Of a stretch of DNA of 64,000 bases, positions 17,177 to 25,711 are shown one piece after another. The DNA comes from Thalassobacillus devorans. GTDB lineage: Bacteria; Bacillota; Bacilli; Bacillales; Halobacillaceae. The notes below the pieces were generated by a model. That model did not search any database. It saw only the letters and a program-made list of their open reading frames with translations, and had not been told where the DNA came from. The position numbers and the translations under genes are program-made. The stretch lies in the NCBI RefSeq assembly GCF_011761345.1, contig NZ_JAASRY010000004.1:1-64000 (forward strand), read 5' to 3'. The number at the start of each line of letters is the position of its first letter. Positions within the stretch are counted from its first letter, which is position 1.

Positions 17177-18724
17177 TTAATATTTTTCTGAAATAGTTTT
17201 TGGATTCATGTGCAGGGCCAAGTAATCTGGTCCTCCTGCTTTGGAATCGGTACCGGACATATTGAAACCTCCGAAAGGCTGGTACCCGACGATAGCTCCT
17301 GTACAATTCCGGTTGAAATACAGGTTGCCGACATGGAAATCTGCAGCAGCCTGATCAAGATGAGCGCGATTATTTGATATCACAGCACCGGTCAAGCCGT
17401 ATTCAGTATTATTTGCAATATCAATCGCTTCATCGAAGTCTTTGGCTTTCGTGAAGCAGACGACTGGTCCGAAGATCTCCTCTTGCTGCATCCGGGAGTT
17501 TGGATCAAGGTCGGCGAATACCGTTGGTTCGATGAAATAACCTGTGGAATCATCTCCTTTACCTCCAGTTACCAATCGGCCTTCTTCTTTTCCAATTTCG
17601 ATATATCCCAGGATTTTGTCATAGGCTCCCTGGTCGACAACCGGTCCCATATACACATTTTCCTCCGAAGCATTACCGACAGTGAGCTCTTCTGTCCGCT
17701 TTTTCACGCGTTCTAACACTTCATCATAGACATCTTCATGGACAACGGCACGGGAGCCGGAAGAACACTTTTGACCGGAAAAACCGAATGCTGAAACGAT
17801 AATAGCTTCTACTGCTGTATCAAGATTTGCTTCGTTATCGACTACCACTGTATCTTTACCACCCATTTCAGCAATCACTTGTTTTAGTTGCTGCTGGCCA
17901 GGCTGAATTTCAGCTGCCCGTTTAAATATACGTGTGCCAACTTCCCGGGAACCAGTAAAAGATATTAATGCTGTTTTAGGATGATCGACAAGGTAGTCAC
18001 CAACTTCCCCGCCACTTCCAGGAACAAAGTTCAATACACCTTTAGGCAATCCGGCTTCTTCCAGGACTTCTACAAATTTTGCTGCAATAACTGGACTGTT
18101 ACTGGCAGGCTTCATTACCACCGTATTTCCTGTAACAATTGGGGCGATTGTAGTACCAGCCATAATAGCAAAGGCTAAGTTCCATGGTGGAATGACTACA
18201 CTTACACCAATCGGCGTATAAACATAACGGTTATGCTCCCCATCACGGCTATTGACAGGCTTTCCATCTTTTAGTTCAAGCATTTGACGACCGTAATATT
18301 CGAGGAAATCAATCGCTTCTGCCGTATCCGCATCTGCTTCCTTCCATGGTTTACCTACTTCATATACAAGGTAAGCAGAAAATTCATGCTTACGCTTGCG
18401 CACGATATTAGCAGCACGGAAAAGAATCTCAGCTCTGGATGCAGCATCCCACTTTTTCCAGCTCTTGAATGCTTCTGCTGCTGATTGAATTGCTTGCTCA
18501 GCAGTCTCCTGGTTAGCTTTAGAAACATTTCCTACCACCTGCTTTGTATCAGCAGGGTTCGTAGAAACAATTTTTTCTTCCGTGTGAATACGCTCTCCAT
18601 TCACAACAAGGTCATAGTCTTTGCCCAGTTCATCTTTCACTTGCTTCAATGCAGCTTCAAATGCCTGCTTATTCTCCTCAATCGTAAAATCTGTGAATGG
18701 TTCATGACGATAAGCTGTTACCAT
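17177..18724 (-). CDS. putC: L-glutamate gamma-semialdehyde (1-pyrroline-5-carboxylate) dehydrogenase
   Basis: It oxidises glutamate-gamma-semialdehyde, in equilibrium with pyrroline-5-carboxylate, to glutamate with NAD. The 515-residue length is right for RocA/PutC. The active-site region is complete: [11 protein letters not shown] near residue 177, the NAD-binding [11 protein letters not shown] near residue 255, the general-base stretch [13 protein letters not shown] near residue 286 and the nucleophile [13 protein letters not shown] near residue 316. It follows putB by 34 bases with the same direction, so the two enzymes complete proline breakdown together. I call it putC rather than rocA because of that linkage. 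It is followed by a terminator and then the regulator gene. Confidence 0.95.
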   Translation of the reverse strand: MVTAYRHEPFTDFTIEENKQAFEAALKQVKDELGKDYDLVVNGERIHTEEKIVSTNPADTKQVVGNVSKANQETAEQAIQSAAEAFKSWKKWDAASRAEILFRAANIVRKRKHEFSAYLVYEVGKPWKEADADTAEAIDFLEYYGRQMLELKDGKPVNSRDGEHNRYVYTPIGVSVVIPPWNLAFAIMAGTTIAPIVTGNTVVMKPASNSPVIAAKFVEVLEEAGLPKGVLNFVPGSGGEVGDYLVDHPKTALISFTGSREVGTRIFKRAAEIQPGQQQLKQVIAEMGGKDTVVVDNEANLDTAVEAIIVSAFGFSGQKCSSGSRAVVHEDVYDEVLERVKKRTEELTVGNASEENVYMGPVVDQGAYDKILGYIEIGKEEGRLVTGGKGDDSTGYFIEPTVFADLDPNSRMQQEEIFGPVVCFTKAKDFDEAIDIANNTEYGLTGAVISNNRAHLDQAAADFHVGNLYFNRNCTGAIVGYQPFGGFNMSGTDSKAGGPDYLALHMNPKTISEKY

Positions 18725-18758
18725 TTATAAAACCCCTTTCAAGAAAATTATTTATCAT

Positions 18759-19682
18759 TTATTTACTGAAAACACCTTTAATTGCAAAGGCGATATTCGC
18801 TGGTCGTTCAGCCATCCTTCTCATAAAATAACCATACCAATCATCTCCATAAGGCAAATATACTCTTACGGTATAGCCCTCCTTAGCAAGGTCAAGTTGT
18901 GTCTGATTCCTCATCCCATATAACATTTGGAATTCAAATTGATCGGTTGGTATCCGCTGTTCTGCTGCCAGCTCTTTCGTGTAATTGATGATTTGATCAT
19001 CATGGCTGGCGATAGCCGTATAATTGCCATTCAAAAGATTTTTCTTAATCAGATGCTTCAAATTGGCATCTACCTTTTCTTTAGCCGGAAAAGCAACTTT
19101 TCCAGATTCTTTATATGCCCCTTTTACTAATCTCAAATAAGGATCGTATTCATCGAGCTCATCTATATCACAATCTGAGCGGTACAAATAGGATTGAATG
19201 ACTGTACCAAGGTTCTGGTATTTTGTTTTTAATCGTTTGTAGATTTCCAGGGTACGTTCACAACGTGATGAGTCTTCCATGTCTATGGTTACAACTACCC
19301 CGTGCTTCTCGGCTGTATCAAGTATTTGCTCCATGTTTTCGATAACCAGTTCTTCGCTGATATCAAGACCAAGGGAGGTAAGTTTTAATGAAACTTCAGA
19401 ACCTAGTTGATGTTCAGCGATTGTACGAATGGTTTCCATACATTCTTGAGAACGGTTTCTTGATTCTGGTTCGGAATTTATAAATTCTCCCAAATGGTCT
19501 ACGGTCACTTGAAGACCTTGCTGATTCAAACGCTTAATCAATGGTACGGCCTGGTCAAATGTTTCTCCACCGACTATTTTATCGGCTCCAAATTTTGGCC
19601 CCCACTTTTTTGCTAATTTATCCAGCAGCCGGTTATTCGATAAAAACAAGAAAAAGTTCTTACTAATGGCCTCCACTACCAT
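18759..19682 (-). CDS. putB: Proline dehydrogenase
   Basis: A flavoenzyme of about 307 residues that oxidises L-proline to pyrroline-5-carboxylate and passes electrons to the respiratory chain. Typical sequences are VTVDHLGEFI near residue 60, VVTIDMEDSSRCERTLEIY near residue 145, LVKGAYKES near residue 205, FQMLYGMR near residue 255 and VRVYLPYGDDWYGYFMRRMAERP near the C-terminus (substrate-binding arginines). The listed frame begins at a GTG, but the ATG six codons later has GAAGGG in front and is my choice. It is the first gene of putBC. A 17-bp palindrome at 19827-19843 upstream may be the PutR site. Confidence 0.94.
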   Translation of the reverse strand: MVVEAISKNFFLFLSNNRLLDKLAKKWGPKFGADKIVGGETFDQAVPLIKRLNQQGLQVTVDHLGEFINSEPESRNRSQECMETIRTIAEHQLGSEVSLKLTSLGLDISEELVIENMEQILDTAEKHGVVVTIDMEDSSRCERTLEIYKRLKTKYQNLGTVIQSYLYRSDCDIDELDEYDPYLRLVKGAYKESGKVAFPAKEKVDANLKHLIKKNLLNGNYTAIASHDDQIINYTKELAAEQRIPTDQFEFQMLYGMRNQTQLDLAKEGYTVRVYLPYGDDWYGYFMRRMAERPANIAFAIKGVFSK

Positions 19683-19826
19683 CACATCCCTTCGCTTCAC
19701 TTACGTAAAGAAGATGTTTCCCTATTCCTTGCAACCCTAACCTAATTATTTATCTGTTAAGAAAATTGTAACGATTATGACGGCTTTTAGACAAGGTGTG
19801 CCGCTCACAAACATCTCCCTTCGGTT

Positions 19827-19843
19827 TTGTGGTTTAAACACAA
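19827..19843. promoter_or_regulatory. Candidate PutR operator upstream of putB
   Basis: A near-perfect palindrome, TTGTGGTTTAAACACAA, lies about 145 bases before the putB start in a 254-base gap. Its TTGTGG half resembles the TTCGTGG half-site of Bacillus subtilis PutR. Only symmetry and position support it. Confidence 0.35.
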
Positions 19844-19880
19844 TCACAACTGAGATATATGGAAGTGTCCTTTTCAACGC

Positions 19881-19926
19881 AAAAAAATCCGGTTACAAGG
19901 CACTAACCTTGTAACCGGATTTTTTT
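19881..19926 (-). terminator. Terminator of brxB
   Basis: ATCCGGTTACAAGG and CCTTGTAACCGGAT form a perfect 14-bp stem with a 6-base loop, flanked by A and T runs. It lies ten bases past the brxB stop. Confidence 0.9.
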
Positions 19927-19936
19927 ACTTCAAACC

Positions 19937-20368
19937 TTATATTTCTTCACAATGCTCTTCAAATATGTTTTGGAGCTTTCCAATGACTTCCATTGGTTCA
20001 AATCCTTCGATATCATGACGCTCGACCATTGTAACGATTTCTCCGTCCTTCAAAAAAGCAAAAGAAGGTGAAGAAGGCGGGTATCCGACAAAGTGCTGGC
20101 GAGCACGTTCCGTCGCTTCTTTATCCTGCCCTGCGAATACTGTGACTAGGTGGTCTGGCCGTTTATCGTAATGGATAGAATGTGCTGCTGCAGGACGTGC
20201 TACACCACCGGCACACCCGCATACAGAGTTAATCATCACCAATGTAGTTCCTTTTTGATTCAATGCTTCATCCACTTCGTCTGGTGTAGTAAGTTCTTTA
20301 TAGCCAGCCTGGGTGATTTCGTTACGAGCCTGGTTGACGACATCGTTCATATAAATATTGAAATCCAT
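19937..20368 (-). CDS. brxB: Bacilliredoxin (BrxA/BrxB family, YqiW-like)
   Basis: A 143-residue thioredoxin-like protein that removes bacillithiol from S-bacillithiolated proteins after oxidative stress. The active site is the family-specific CGC in [15 protein letters not shown] near residue 50-63. The downstream [18 protein letters not shown] segment also fits. The full length matches YphP/YqiW. Linkage to the bkd region suggests the YqiW (BrxB) paralogue rather than YphP. It has its own terminator at 19881-19926 and is divergent from the S-box leader at 20488. The AAGGGGATATACGA before ATG is a modest ribosome binding site. Confidence 0.92.
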   Translation of the reverse strand: MDFNIYMNDVVNQARNEITQAGYKELTTPDEVDEALNQKGTTLVMINSVCGCAGGVARPAAAHSIHYDKRPDHLVTVFAGQDKEATERARQHFVGYPPSSPSFAFLKDGEIVTMVERHDIEGFEPMEVIGKLQNIFEEHCEEI

Positions 20369-20487
20369 TCGTATATCCCCTTTATAACAAGATTATCTTC
20401 TTAGATAATAGTATCAATATTTCCAGTTGCTTTCAATCAATCAGTTATTGCTAGAAGCTTTCTATACAAAATTCTCTGAAAATACAG

Positions 20488-20517
20488 TTGACATCTCTGA
20501 TTTCCGCCACTTATAAT
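20488..20517 (+). promoter_or_regulatory. Sigma-A promoter of the S-box leader
   Basis: TTGACA and TATAAT, both matching consensus exactly, are spaced 18 bases apart. Transcription would start near 20524, just ahead of the SAM aptamer. Confidence 0.85.
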
Positions 20518-20537
20518 ACAGGACAATTGCATAGCAA

Positions 20538-20699
20538 CTCTTATCAAGAGTGGCGGAGGGATTAGGCCCGATGATGCCCGGCAACCATTCAAGCAGCTGC
20601 TTGAAAAGGTGCTAATTCCTACAGAAACCATGTTCTGAAAGATAAGAGAGGTTTGGATACATAACTTTCCTCTTCTTATCAAAAGAGGGAAGTTTTTTT
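20538..20699 (+). ncRNA. SAM-I (S-box) riboswitch with terminator expression platform
   Basis: The aptamer at 20538-20648 has the S-box core: CTCTTATCAAGAGTGGCGGA, then CCCGATGATGCCCGGCAACC, then AAGGTGCTAATTCC, CAGAAA and the closing GAAAGATAAGAG. The P1 stem pairs CTCTTATC with GATAAGAG. The expression platform at 20663-20699 is a 12-bp stem AACTTTCCTCTT/AAGAGGGAAGTT with a T-run. The loop of that terminator carries CTTATC, which can pair with the 3' P1 strand GATAAG as an antiterminator. SAM binding should therefore stop transcription. The regulated gene is the methyltransferase at 21076, although a MITE-like sequence lies in between. Confidence 0.96.
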
Positions 20700-20706
20700 A
20701 ATCTTT

Positions 20707-21046
20707 GGCTCTGTTAAATAGTGTTATTCATTTACAATAAGAGGCTCATTCAATTAAAGGGCCGAAAAGTCGAAGACTTAATTTAATAACGGTACGGTGG
20801 GGAACGACTCCCTTTCCGCGGACATGCGCTGAGCCTCCTCGAGCTGACGCTCTGCGGGGTCTCACCTGTCATGCTCATCCCGCAGGGCTTTAGCCCGAGG
20901 AAGCTTGCCAGGTCCCCCGCAGGAAAGCGAGTCGTTTACCAGACCATCTCTTTCTTTTCATGGTAACGGACCCAACTATCTTGGAACTGAGTCTTCAGTA
21001 AAAGAGAGCATAAGTGTAAATGCAACACGGGGATTTAACAGAGCTT
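20707..21046 (+). mobile_element. MITE-like repeat, copy 1, with terminal inverted repeats
   Basis: The element is bounded by GGCTCTGTTAAAT at its left end and ATTTAACAGAGCT at its right end, and the inverted similarity extends about 40 bases with gaps. Inside is a GC-rich palindromic core (20815-20945) and the conserved left-end motif GGGCCGAAAAGTCGAAGACTT. No open frame encodes a transposase. Related sequences are at 50298-50845 and 32883-32966. No clear target duplication was found. It begins seven bases after the riboswitch terminator and ends 30 bases before the methyltransferase ATG. Confidence 0.75.
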
Positions 21047-21075
21047 AGTAAAACTACAACTGAGAGGATGATTCG

Positions 21076-22128
21076 ATGACAAAAAGAAGTTTAGAACAAC
21101 GATTGCAGGAAGGTCCGGTTATTTGCGGGGAAGGATACCTATTTGAATTAGAACGTAGAGGATACCTTCAAGCTGGTTCATTCGTTCCAGAAGTCGCCTT
21201 GGATAATCCACAAGCTCTTAAACAAACTTATCGAGATTATATGCTGGCAGGTTCGGATGTCGTTTTAGCATTCACTTACAATGCCCACCGGGAAAAAATG
21301 CGGATTATCGGCAAAGAAGATTTATTAGAGCCATTAAACCGCCAGGCTATTAGACTGGCCAAAGAAGTAGCAAAGGAACATCCCGAAGAAGAAGCATTAG
21401 TGGCTGGCAATATTTCAAACACCAATCTTTTCAATCCCGACGACCCATCTTCAAAAGAAGACGTGCGTGCTATTTTTTCCGAAATGGTTCGCTGGTGCAA
21501 AGAAGAGGGGGTAGACTTTGTCAATGGTGAAACCTTCTATTATTACGAGGAAGCAAAGATTGCTTTAGAAGAAATAAAAAGACAAGGCCTCCCTGCTGTC
21601 ATTACATTTGGATTAATGGGAGAGAATGTATTACGGGATGGCTATTCCGTAGAGGAAGGCTGTCAGTTATTGAAGGAACATGGAGCTTTAGTAGTAGGGA
21701 TGAATTGTTTCCGCGGACCAGCTACAATGCAGCCTTATATGGAGAAAATCCGTAAAAATGTTGAGGGTTATGTAGGCGCACTCCCCATACCATACAGGAC
21801 CACTGAAGAACACCCTACTTTTTTCAATTTACCAGATGGGGGATGCTCTTGTACTCTGCCGACAGAGACTACCTTTCCAACATCACTAGACCCTCTTTAT
21901 TGCAACCGGTATGAACTTGCTGCCTGGGCAAAGGAAGCCCATGATATTGGAGTGAATTACTTAGGGTTATGCTGCGGGGCATCTCCAAGTATGCTGCGTG
22001 AAGTCGCAGAAACTGTAGGGAGAGTGGCCGTCAATTCCACTTACTCCCCAAATATGGATAAGCATTTTATGTTTGGAACAGATAAATCCCTGCAATCTCA
22101 TATCACTTCCTATAAAACAAAAGCATAG
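21076..22128 (+). CDS. Betaine-homocysteine methyltransferase-like homocysteine S-methyltransferase
   Basis: A 350-residue zinc enzyme that methylates homocysteine to methionine. The N-terminus resembles animal BHMT closely: a CGEGYLFELERRGYLQAGSF stretch near residue 17, followed by an AFTYNAHREK-type barrel strand. The zinc cysteines are in GMNC near residue 208 and GLCCG near residue 298. The C-terminal tail DKHFMFGTDKSLQSH extends past the barrel, as in BHMT. This suggests glycine betaine (or dimethylglycine-like) as methyl donor instead of S-methylmethionine, but that is inferred. It is controlled by an S-box leader at 20538, consistent with methionine synthesis. GAGAGG precedes the ATG. 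The gene is single, closed by a terminator at 22148-22192. Confidence 0.85.
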   Translation: MTKRSLEQRLQEGPVICGEGYLFELERRGYLQAGSFVPEVALDNPQALKQTYRDYMLAGSDVVLAFTYNAHREKMRIIGKEDLLEPLNRQAIRLAKEVAKEHPEEEALVAGNISNTNLFNPDDPSSKEDVRAIFSEMVRWCKEEGVDFVNGETFYYYEEAKIALEEIKRQGLPAVITFGLMGENVLRDGYSVEEGCQLLKEHGALVVGMNCFRGPATMQPYMEKIRKNVEGYVGALPIPYRTTEEHPTFFNLPDGGCSCTLPTETTFPTSLDPLYCNRYELAAWAKEAHDIGVNYLGLCCGASPSMLREVAETVGRVAVNSTYSPNMDKHFMFGTDKSLQSHITSYKTKA

Positions 22129-22147
22129 AAAGAGACCTCTTCATATA

Positions 22148-22192
22148 AGAAAAACTCCCGTAACCATCTTAGGTGCACGGGAGTTTTTCTTA
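22148..22192 (+). terminator. Terminator of the BHMT-like gene
   Basis: AAAAACTCCCGT and ACGGGAGTTTTT form a perfect 12-bp stem with a 15-base loop ending in a T-run, 20 bases past the stop codon. Confidence 0.88.
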
Positions 22193-22246
22193 TAGTCCAG
22201 GAAATTATAGCATTTTCTTTTTGTGAATAAATGTATGCGGTGGGTT

Positions 22247-22367
22247 CCTTCCAGCTCCAGCACCTACCCCCTCGAGGTCTTAAGTCAATCCTCTCTGTGA
22301 CAAAAAACGTCACGGCGAGGCTTGGCTTAAGCTTGTCGGGGGTGAGCAAGGCGCTTGCGCTTTTGTT
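22247..22367. repeat. GC-rich imperfect-palindrome repeat downstream of bkdB
   Basis: A 120-base stretch with internal symmetry. It contains GTGACAAAAAACGTCAC (a hairpin with an A loop), CTTAAG on both sides, and near-complementary ends (CTCCAGCACCTACCCCC against GGGGGTGAGCAAGGCGC). Its composition differs from the surrounding AT-rich gap. It looks like a member of the interspersed hairpin repeats common in Bacillaceae, which I judge from memory of the pattern. No second copy is present in this window. Confidence 0.5.
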
Positions 22368-22368
22368 C

Positions 22369-23685
22369 TTAATAAATTGGTGTATTATCTTTCGTTACAT
22401 TTTCCAGTATTTCTTTAACACGTGCAAGGAAGTTACCGGCAACTAAGCCATCAAGCACACGATGATCTAATGATAAACATAGATTCACCATATCTCTTGC
22501 AGCGAACATTCCATCTTTGATAACAGGCTTTTTCACGATGGATTCCACCTGTAAGATCGCAGCCTGTGGGTGGTTGATGACACCCATGGACTGTACAGAG
22601 CCGAAAGAGCCGGTATTATTGACCGTAAACGTGCCACCTTCCATATCTGCAGAAGTCAACTTACCATTTCTTGCTTTCATGGCAAGGTCAGTAATGTCTT
22701 TCGCAATCCCTTTGATACTCTTGTCATCAGCATCCTTAATAACTGGTACAAACAATTGATCTTCTTTCGCAACTGCAATATTTAAATTAATAGCTTTACG
22801 CTGAATAATCTTATCACCAGCCCACGTGCTGTTCAATTGCGGGTATTCTTTTAACGCCTGGGCTACTGCTTTGACAAAGAAAGCAAAGAATGTCAGACTG
22901 TAACCTTCTTCTGCTTTGAACTTATCTTTCATCGTATTCCGGTACTCGACTAAACCAGTAACGTCCACTTCGACCATCATCCAGGCGTGAGGTATTTCTG
23001 TCTTAGATTTGACCATATTCTGAGCAATTGCTTTTCTCACGCCAGTAACCGGAATTTCTTTATCACCAACTTCCGTTTTTACATTAACTGGAGCTGGCGC
23101 AGACTGGGACGGAGACGGCTGAGATGTTTGGGGCGCGGCTTCCTGTGCAGGTTCCTGCGGCTGTTTATCCTTTGTGCTGCCTCCAGCAATTACTTGCTCG
23201 ACATCTTTACGAGTGATACGGCCACCTTTGCCAGTACCTTCTACCTGCTCAAGATCGATATCGTTCTCCTGAGCCAAACGCATGACTGCTGGTGAAAACC
23301 GCTTCTTCATCGGTTTGTCGTTTTCAGCTGATTCACTCTGCTTCTCATTCTTCGTAACAGGAGCGGATTTCTCTTCAGCTACAGGATCTGCCTTGGCCGG
23401 TTCCTCTTTAACTTGTTCGGCTGTATCCTCTGTTGAACCGCTACCTTCTACTTCCATATAGCACATCAATTCACCAACAGCAATGGTATCGCCTTCCTGT
23501 GCGACTAATTCTTTGATTACACCTGTATAGGATGATGGTACTTCTGCGTTTACTTTATCTGTCATTACTTCTGCAATCGGATCGTACTTATTAACTTTAT
23601 CTCCCACTTGGACCAGCCATGTGCTGATTGTGCCTTCGGTGACACTTTCGCCCAATTGTGGCATTTTTATTTTTTCAACGCCCAC
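22369..23685 (-). CDS. bkdB: Branched-chain 2-oxoacid dehydrogenase E2 (dihydrolipoyl acyltransferase)
   Basis: The 438-residue core subunit of the branched-chain 2-oxoacid dehydrogenase complex carries acyl groups on lipoate and gives them to CoA. The lipoyl domain spans residues 1-77 with the lipoylated lysine in VMTDKVNAEV near residue 44. A proline-, alanine- and glutamate-rich linker follows. The E1/E3-binding domain is near residue 128-165 (FSPAVMRLAQENDIDLEQVE). A second flexible linker leads to the catalytic domain from about residue 205, with SLDHRVLDG holding the catalytic His near residue 408. It is the last gene of the bkd operon, 18 bases after bkdAB. Confidence 0.97.
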   Translation of the reverse strand: MGVEKIKMPQLGESVTEGTISTWLVQVGDKVNKYDPIAEVMTDKVNAEVPSSYTGVIKELVAQEGDTIAVGELMCYMEVEGSGSTEDTAEQVKEEPAKADPVAEEKSAPVTKNEKQSESAENDKPMKKRFSPAVMRLAQENDIDLEQVEGTGKGGRITRKDVEQVIAGGSTKDKQPQEPAQEAAPQTSQPSPSQSAPAPVNVKTEVGDKEIPVTGVRKAIAQNMVKSKTEIPHAWMMVEVDVTGLVEYRNTMKDKFKAEEGYSLTFFAFFVKAVAQALKEYPQLNSTWAGDKIIQRKAINLNIAVAKEDQLFVPVIKDADDKSIKGIAKDITDLAMKARNGKLTSADMEGGTFTVNNTGSFGSVQSMGVINHPQAAILQVESIVKKPVIKDGMFAARDMVNLCLSLDHRVLDGLVAGNFLARVKEILENVTKDNTPIY

Positions 23686-23703
23686 AGAGACTCCTCCTTT
23701 AAA

Positions 23704-24687
23704 TTAAAATTCAGCAAGCTCTCTCATGGCTTTTTCAACTTTATCTGGATTGATCATGAAATATTTCTCCATTGTCGGTGAATAAGGCATGGCCGGAACA
23801 TCTGGTCCAGCAAGCCGCTGAACAGGTGCATCCAGGTCGAATAAACAATTCTCACTAATGACAGCAGATACTTCGCTAATGATGCCGCCTTCTTTGTTAT
23901 CTTCTGAAACCAGCAGGACCTTCCCTGTTTTCGATGCCGCTTCAATAATCGCATCTTTATCTAATGGATAAACGGTACGCAAATCGAGGATATGTGCATC
24001 TATTCCATCTTCCGCAAGCTTCTCAGCTGCCTGTAATGCAAAATGGACCGCTAAACCGTATGTAATTACGGTAATATCAGAACCATCACGTTTTACATCC
24101 GCCTTACCAATCGGAAGTGTGTAATCATCTTCCGGAACCTCTCCCTTAATTAGACGGTACGCCCGTTTGTGTTCAAAAAACAGCACAGGATCAGGATCAC
24201 GAACTGCAGCTTTTAATAACCCTTTCACGTCATATGGAGTGGAAGGCATAACGATTTTCAAGCCTGGCTGGCTGGCAAATACAGCCTCAACTGATTGAGA
24301 ATGGTATAAAGCCCCATGAACCCCGCCTCCATAAGGAGCACGGATAGTAATTGGGCAGCTCCAGTCATTATTGGAACGGTAGCGGATTTTAGCCGCTTCA
24401 GAGATTATCTGATTGACCGCAGGCATGATGAAATCAGCAAACTGCATTTCAGCTACGGGCCGCATTCCGTACATAGCAGCACCAATTCCGACTCCTGCGA
24501 TTGCGGACTCAGCTAGTGGAGTATCGAGTACCCGGTCTCCGCCAAATTCATCATATAACCCATCTGTAGCGCGGAATACACCGCCGCGTTTCCCTACGTC
24601 TTCCCCTAAAACAAACACTTTCTCGTCACGCTGCATTTCTTCACGCAACGCTTGTGTCACTGCTTGGATATAAGAAATTACTGGCAT
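23704..24687 (-). CDS. bkdAB: Branched-chain 2-oxoacid dehydrogenase E1 beta
   Basis: It forms the thiamine-diphosphate E1 heterotetramer with BkdAA and decarboxylates oxoacids derived from valine, leucine and isoleucine. The 327 residues match family length. Recognisable parts are FVLGEDVGKRGGVFRATDGL near residue 25, DTPLAESAIAGVGIGAAMYG near residue 55 with the cofactor-activating Glu, the EMQFADFIMPAVNQI stretch near residue 80, and PYDVKGLLKAAVRDPDPVLF near residue 163. The C-terminal transketolase-like domain includes DLRTVYPLDKDAI. It is 13 bases downstream of bkdAA. Confidence 0.97.
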   Translation of the reverse strand: MPVISYIQAVTQALREEMQRDEKVFVLGEDVGKRGGVFRATDGLYDEFGGDRVLDTPLAESAIAGVGIGAAMYGMRPVAEMQFADFIMPAVNQIISEAAKIRYRSNNDWSCPITIRAPYGGGVHGALYHSQSVEAVFASQPGLKIVMPSTPYDVKGLLKAAVRDPDPVLFFEHKRAYRLIKGEVPEDDYTLPIGKADVKRDGSDITVITYGLAVHFALQAAEKLAEDGIDAHILDLRTVYPLDKDAIIEAASKTGKVLLVSEDNKEGGIISEVSAVISENCLFDLDAPVQRLAGPDVPAMPYSPTMEKYFMINPDKVEKAMRELAEF

Positions 24688-24700
24688 TGTCGTCCCCTCC

Positions 24701-25693
24701 TTACTCTTCGTATACGTGTTTCAACGCAGATTCCGGTTCAGCATATGGTGCGTTCTCCGCATAATCTGTCGCCTCATTGACTAACTTAGTGATCTCCTCG
24801 TTCATTTCCTTTTCAAGGTCTTCAGTCAAAATGCCCAGGCCACGCAAGTAATTGCCGAATGTAATGATGGAATCTTTCTTGCGCGCTTCCTCTACTTCTT
24901 CTTTTTCACGATACGTACGGTCATCATCATCACTGGAATGGGCAGTCAGGCGATAAGAAACTGCTTCAATTAGCGTGGGACCTTCTCCACTACGGCCGCG
25001 TTTGGCTGCTTGCTTGACTACTTCATAAACCTCCAGTGGATCATTCCCGTCCACCGTATAACCAGGCATCCCATATCCAATAGCACGGTCGGATACTTTT
25101 TCGCAGGCGAGTTGACGTTCAACGGGAATAGAAATAGCGTATTTATTATTTTCTACCATAAAGATAACAGGAAGTTTGTGAACCCCGGCAAAGTTTGCTC
25201 CTTCATGGAAATCACCCTGATTTGAAGAACCTTCTCCAAAGGTAACGAAGGAAACGAAATCCTTTTTCTCCATTTTTCCAGCAAGCGCGATACCAACAGC
25301 ATGGGGGACCTGGGTGGTTACTGGAGAGGAACCAGTGACAATTCGGTTCTTCTTTTGGCCAAAATGTCCAGGCATTTGACGGCTTCCTGAGTTAGGATCT
25401 TCCGCTTTAGCAAATCCGGAAAGCATTAACTCTTGCACGGTCATGCCAAAAGCAAGAACAACCCCCATATCCCGATAATATGGAAGGACATAATCTTTGT
25501 CCCTGTCAAGCGCATAGGCTGCCCCAACCTGGGCTGCCTCCTGCCCCTGGCAGGAAATGACAAATGGAATCTTTCCTGCTCTGTTCAATAGCCACATTCT
25601 TTCGTCAACTTTTCTAGCCGTAAGCATCGTCCGGTACATGTCTAATACTTGTTCATCCGTTAATCCAAGTTTTTCATGGCGATTTTCAGCCAT
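24701..25693 (-). CDS. bkdAA: Branched-chain 2-oxoacid dehydrogenase E1 alpha
   Basis: The 330-residue subunit binds thiamine diphosphate. The cofactor motif is GEGSSNQGDFHEGANFAGV near residue 150, ending in VENNKYAIS. The neighbouring SQGDFHEG-type DFHEG and the loop SSDDDDRTYR near residue 266 correspond to the segment phosphorylated in eukaryotes. EMPGH-like RQMPGHFGQK near residue 105 is also present. It lies 18 bases downstream of lpdV and its product pairs with BkdAB. Branched-chain substrates are inferred from the operon, which also supplies a branched-chain amino acid dehydrogenase and acyl phosphate genes. Confidence 0.97.
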   Translation of the reverse strand: MAENRHEKLGLTDEQVLDMYRTMLTARKVDERMWLLNRAGKIPFVISCQGQEAAQVGAAYALDRDKDYVLPYYRDMGVVLAFGMTVQELMLSGFAKAEDPNSGSRQMPGHFGQKKNRIVTGSSPVTTQVPHAVGIALAGKMEKKDFVSFVTFGEGSSNQGDFHEGANFAGVHKLPVIFMVENNKYAISIPVERQLACEKVSDRAIGYGMPGYTVDGNDPLEVYEVVKQAAKRGRSGEGPTLIEAVSYRLTAHSSDDDDRTYREKEEVEEARKKDSIITFGNYLRGLGILTEDLEKEMNEEITKLVNEATDYAENAPYAEPESALKHVYEE

Positions 25694-25711
25694 TTCAACC
25701 CCTCCTTTACA

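Noticed and set aside
20437-20682. 81-codon minus-strand frame over the S-box leader
   Set aside because: It is antisense to a clear SAM riboswitch and its promoter.
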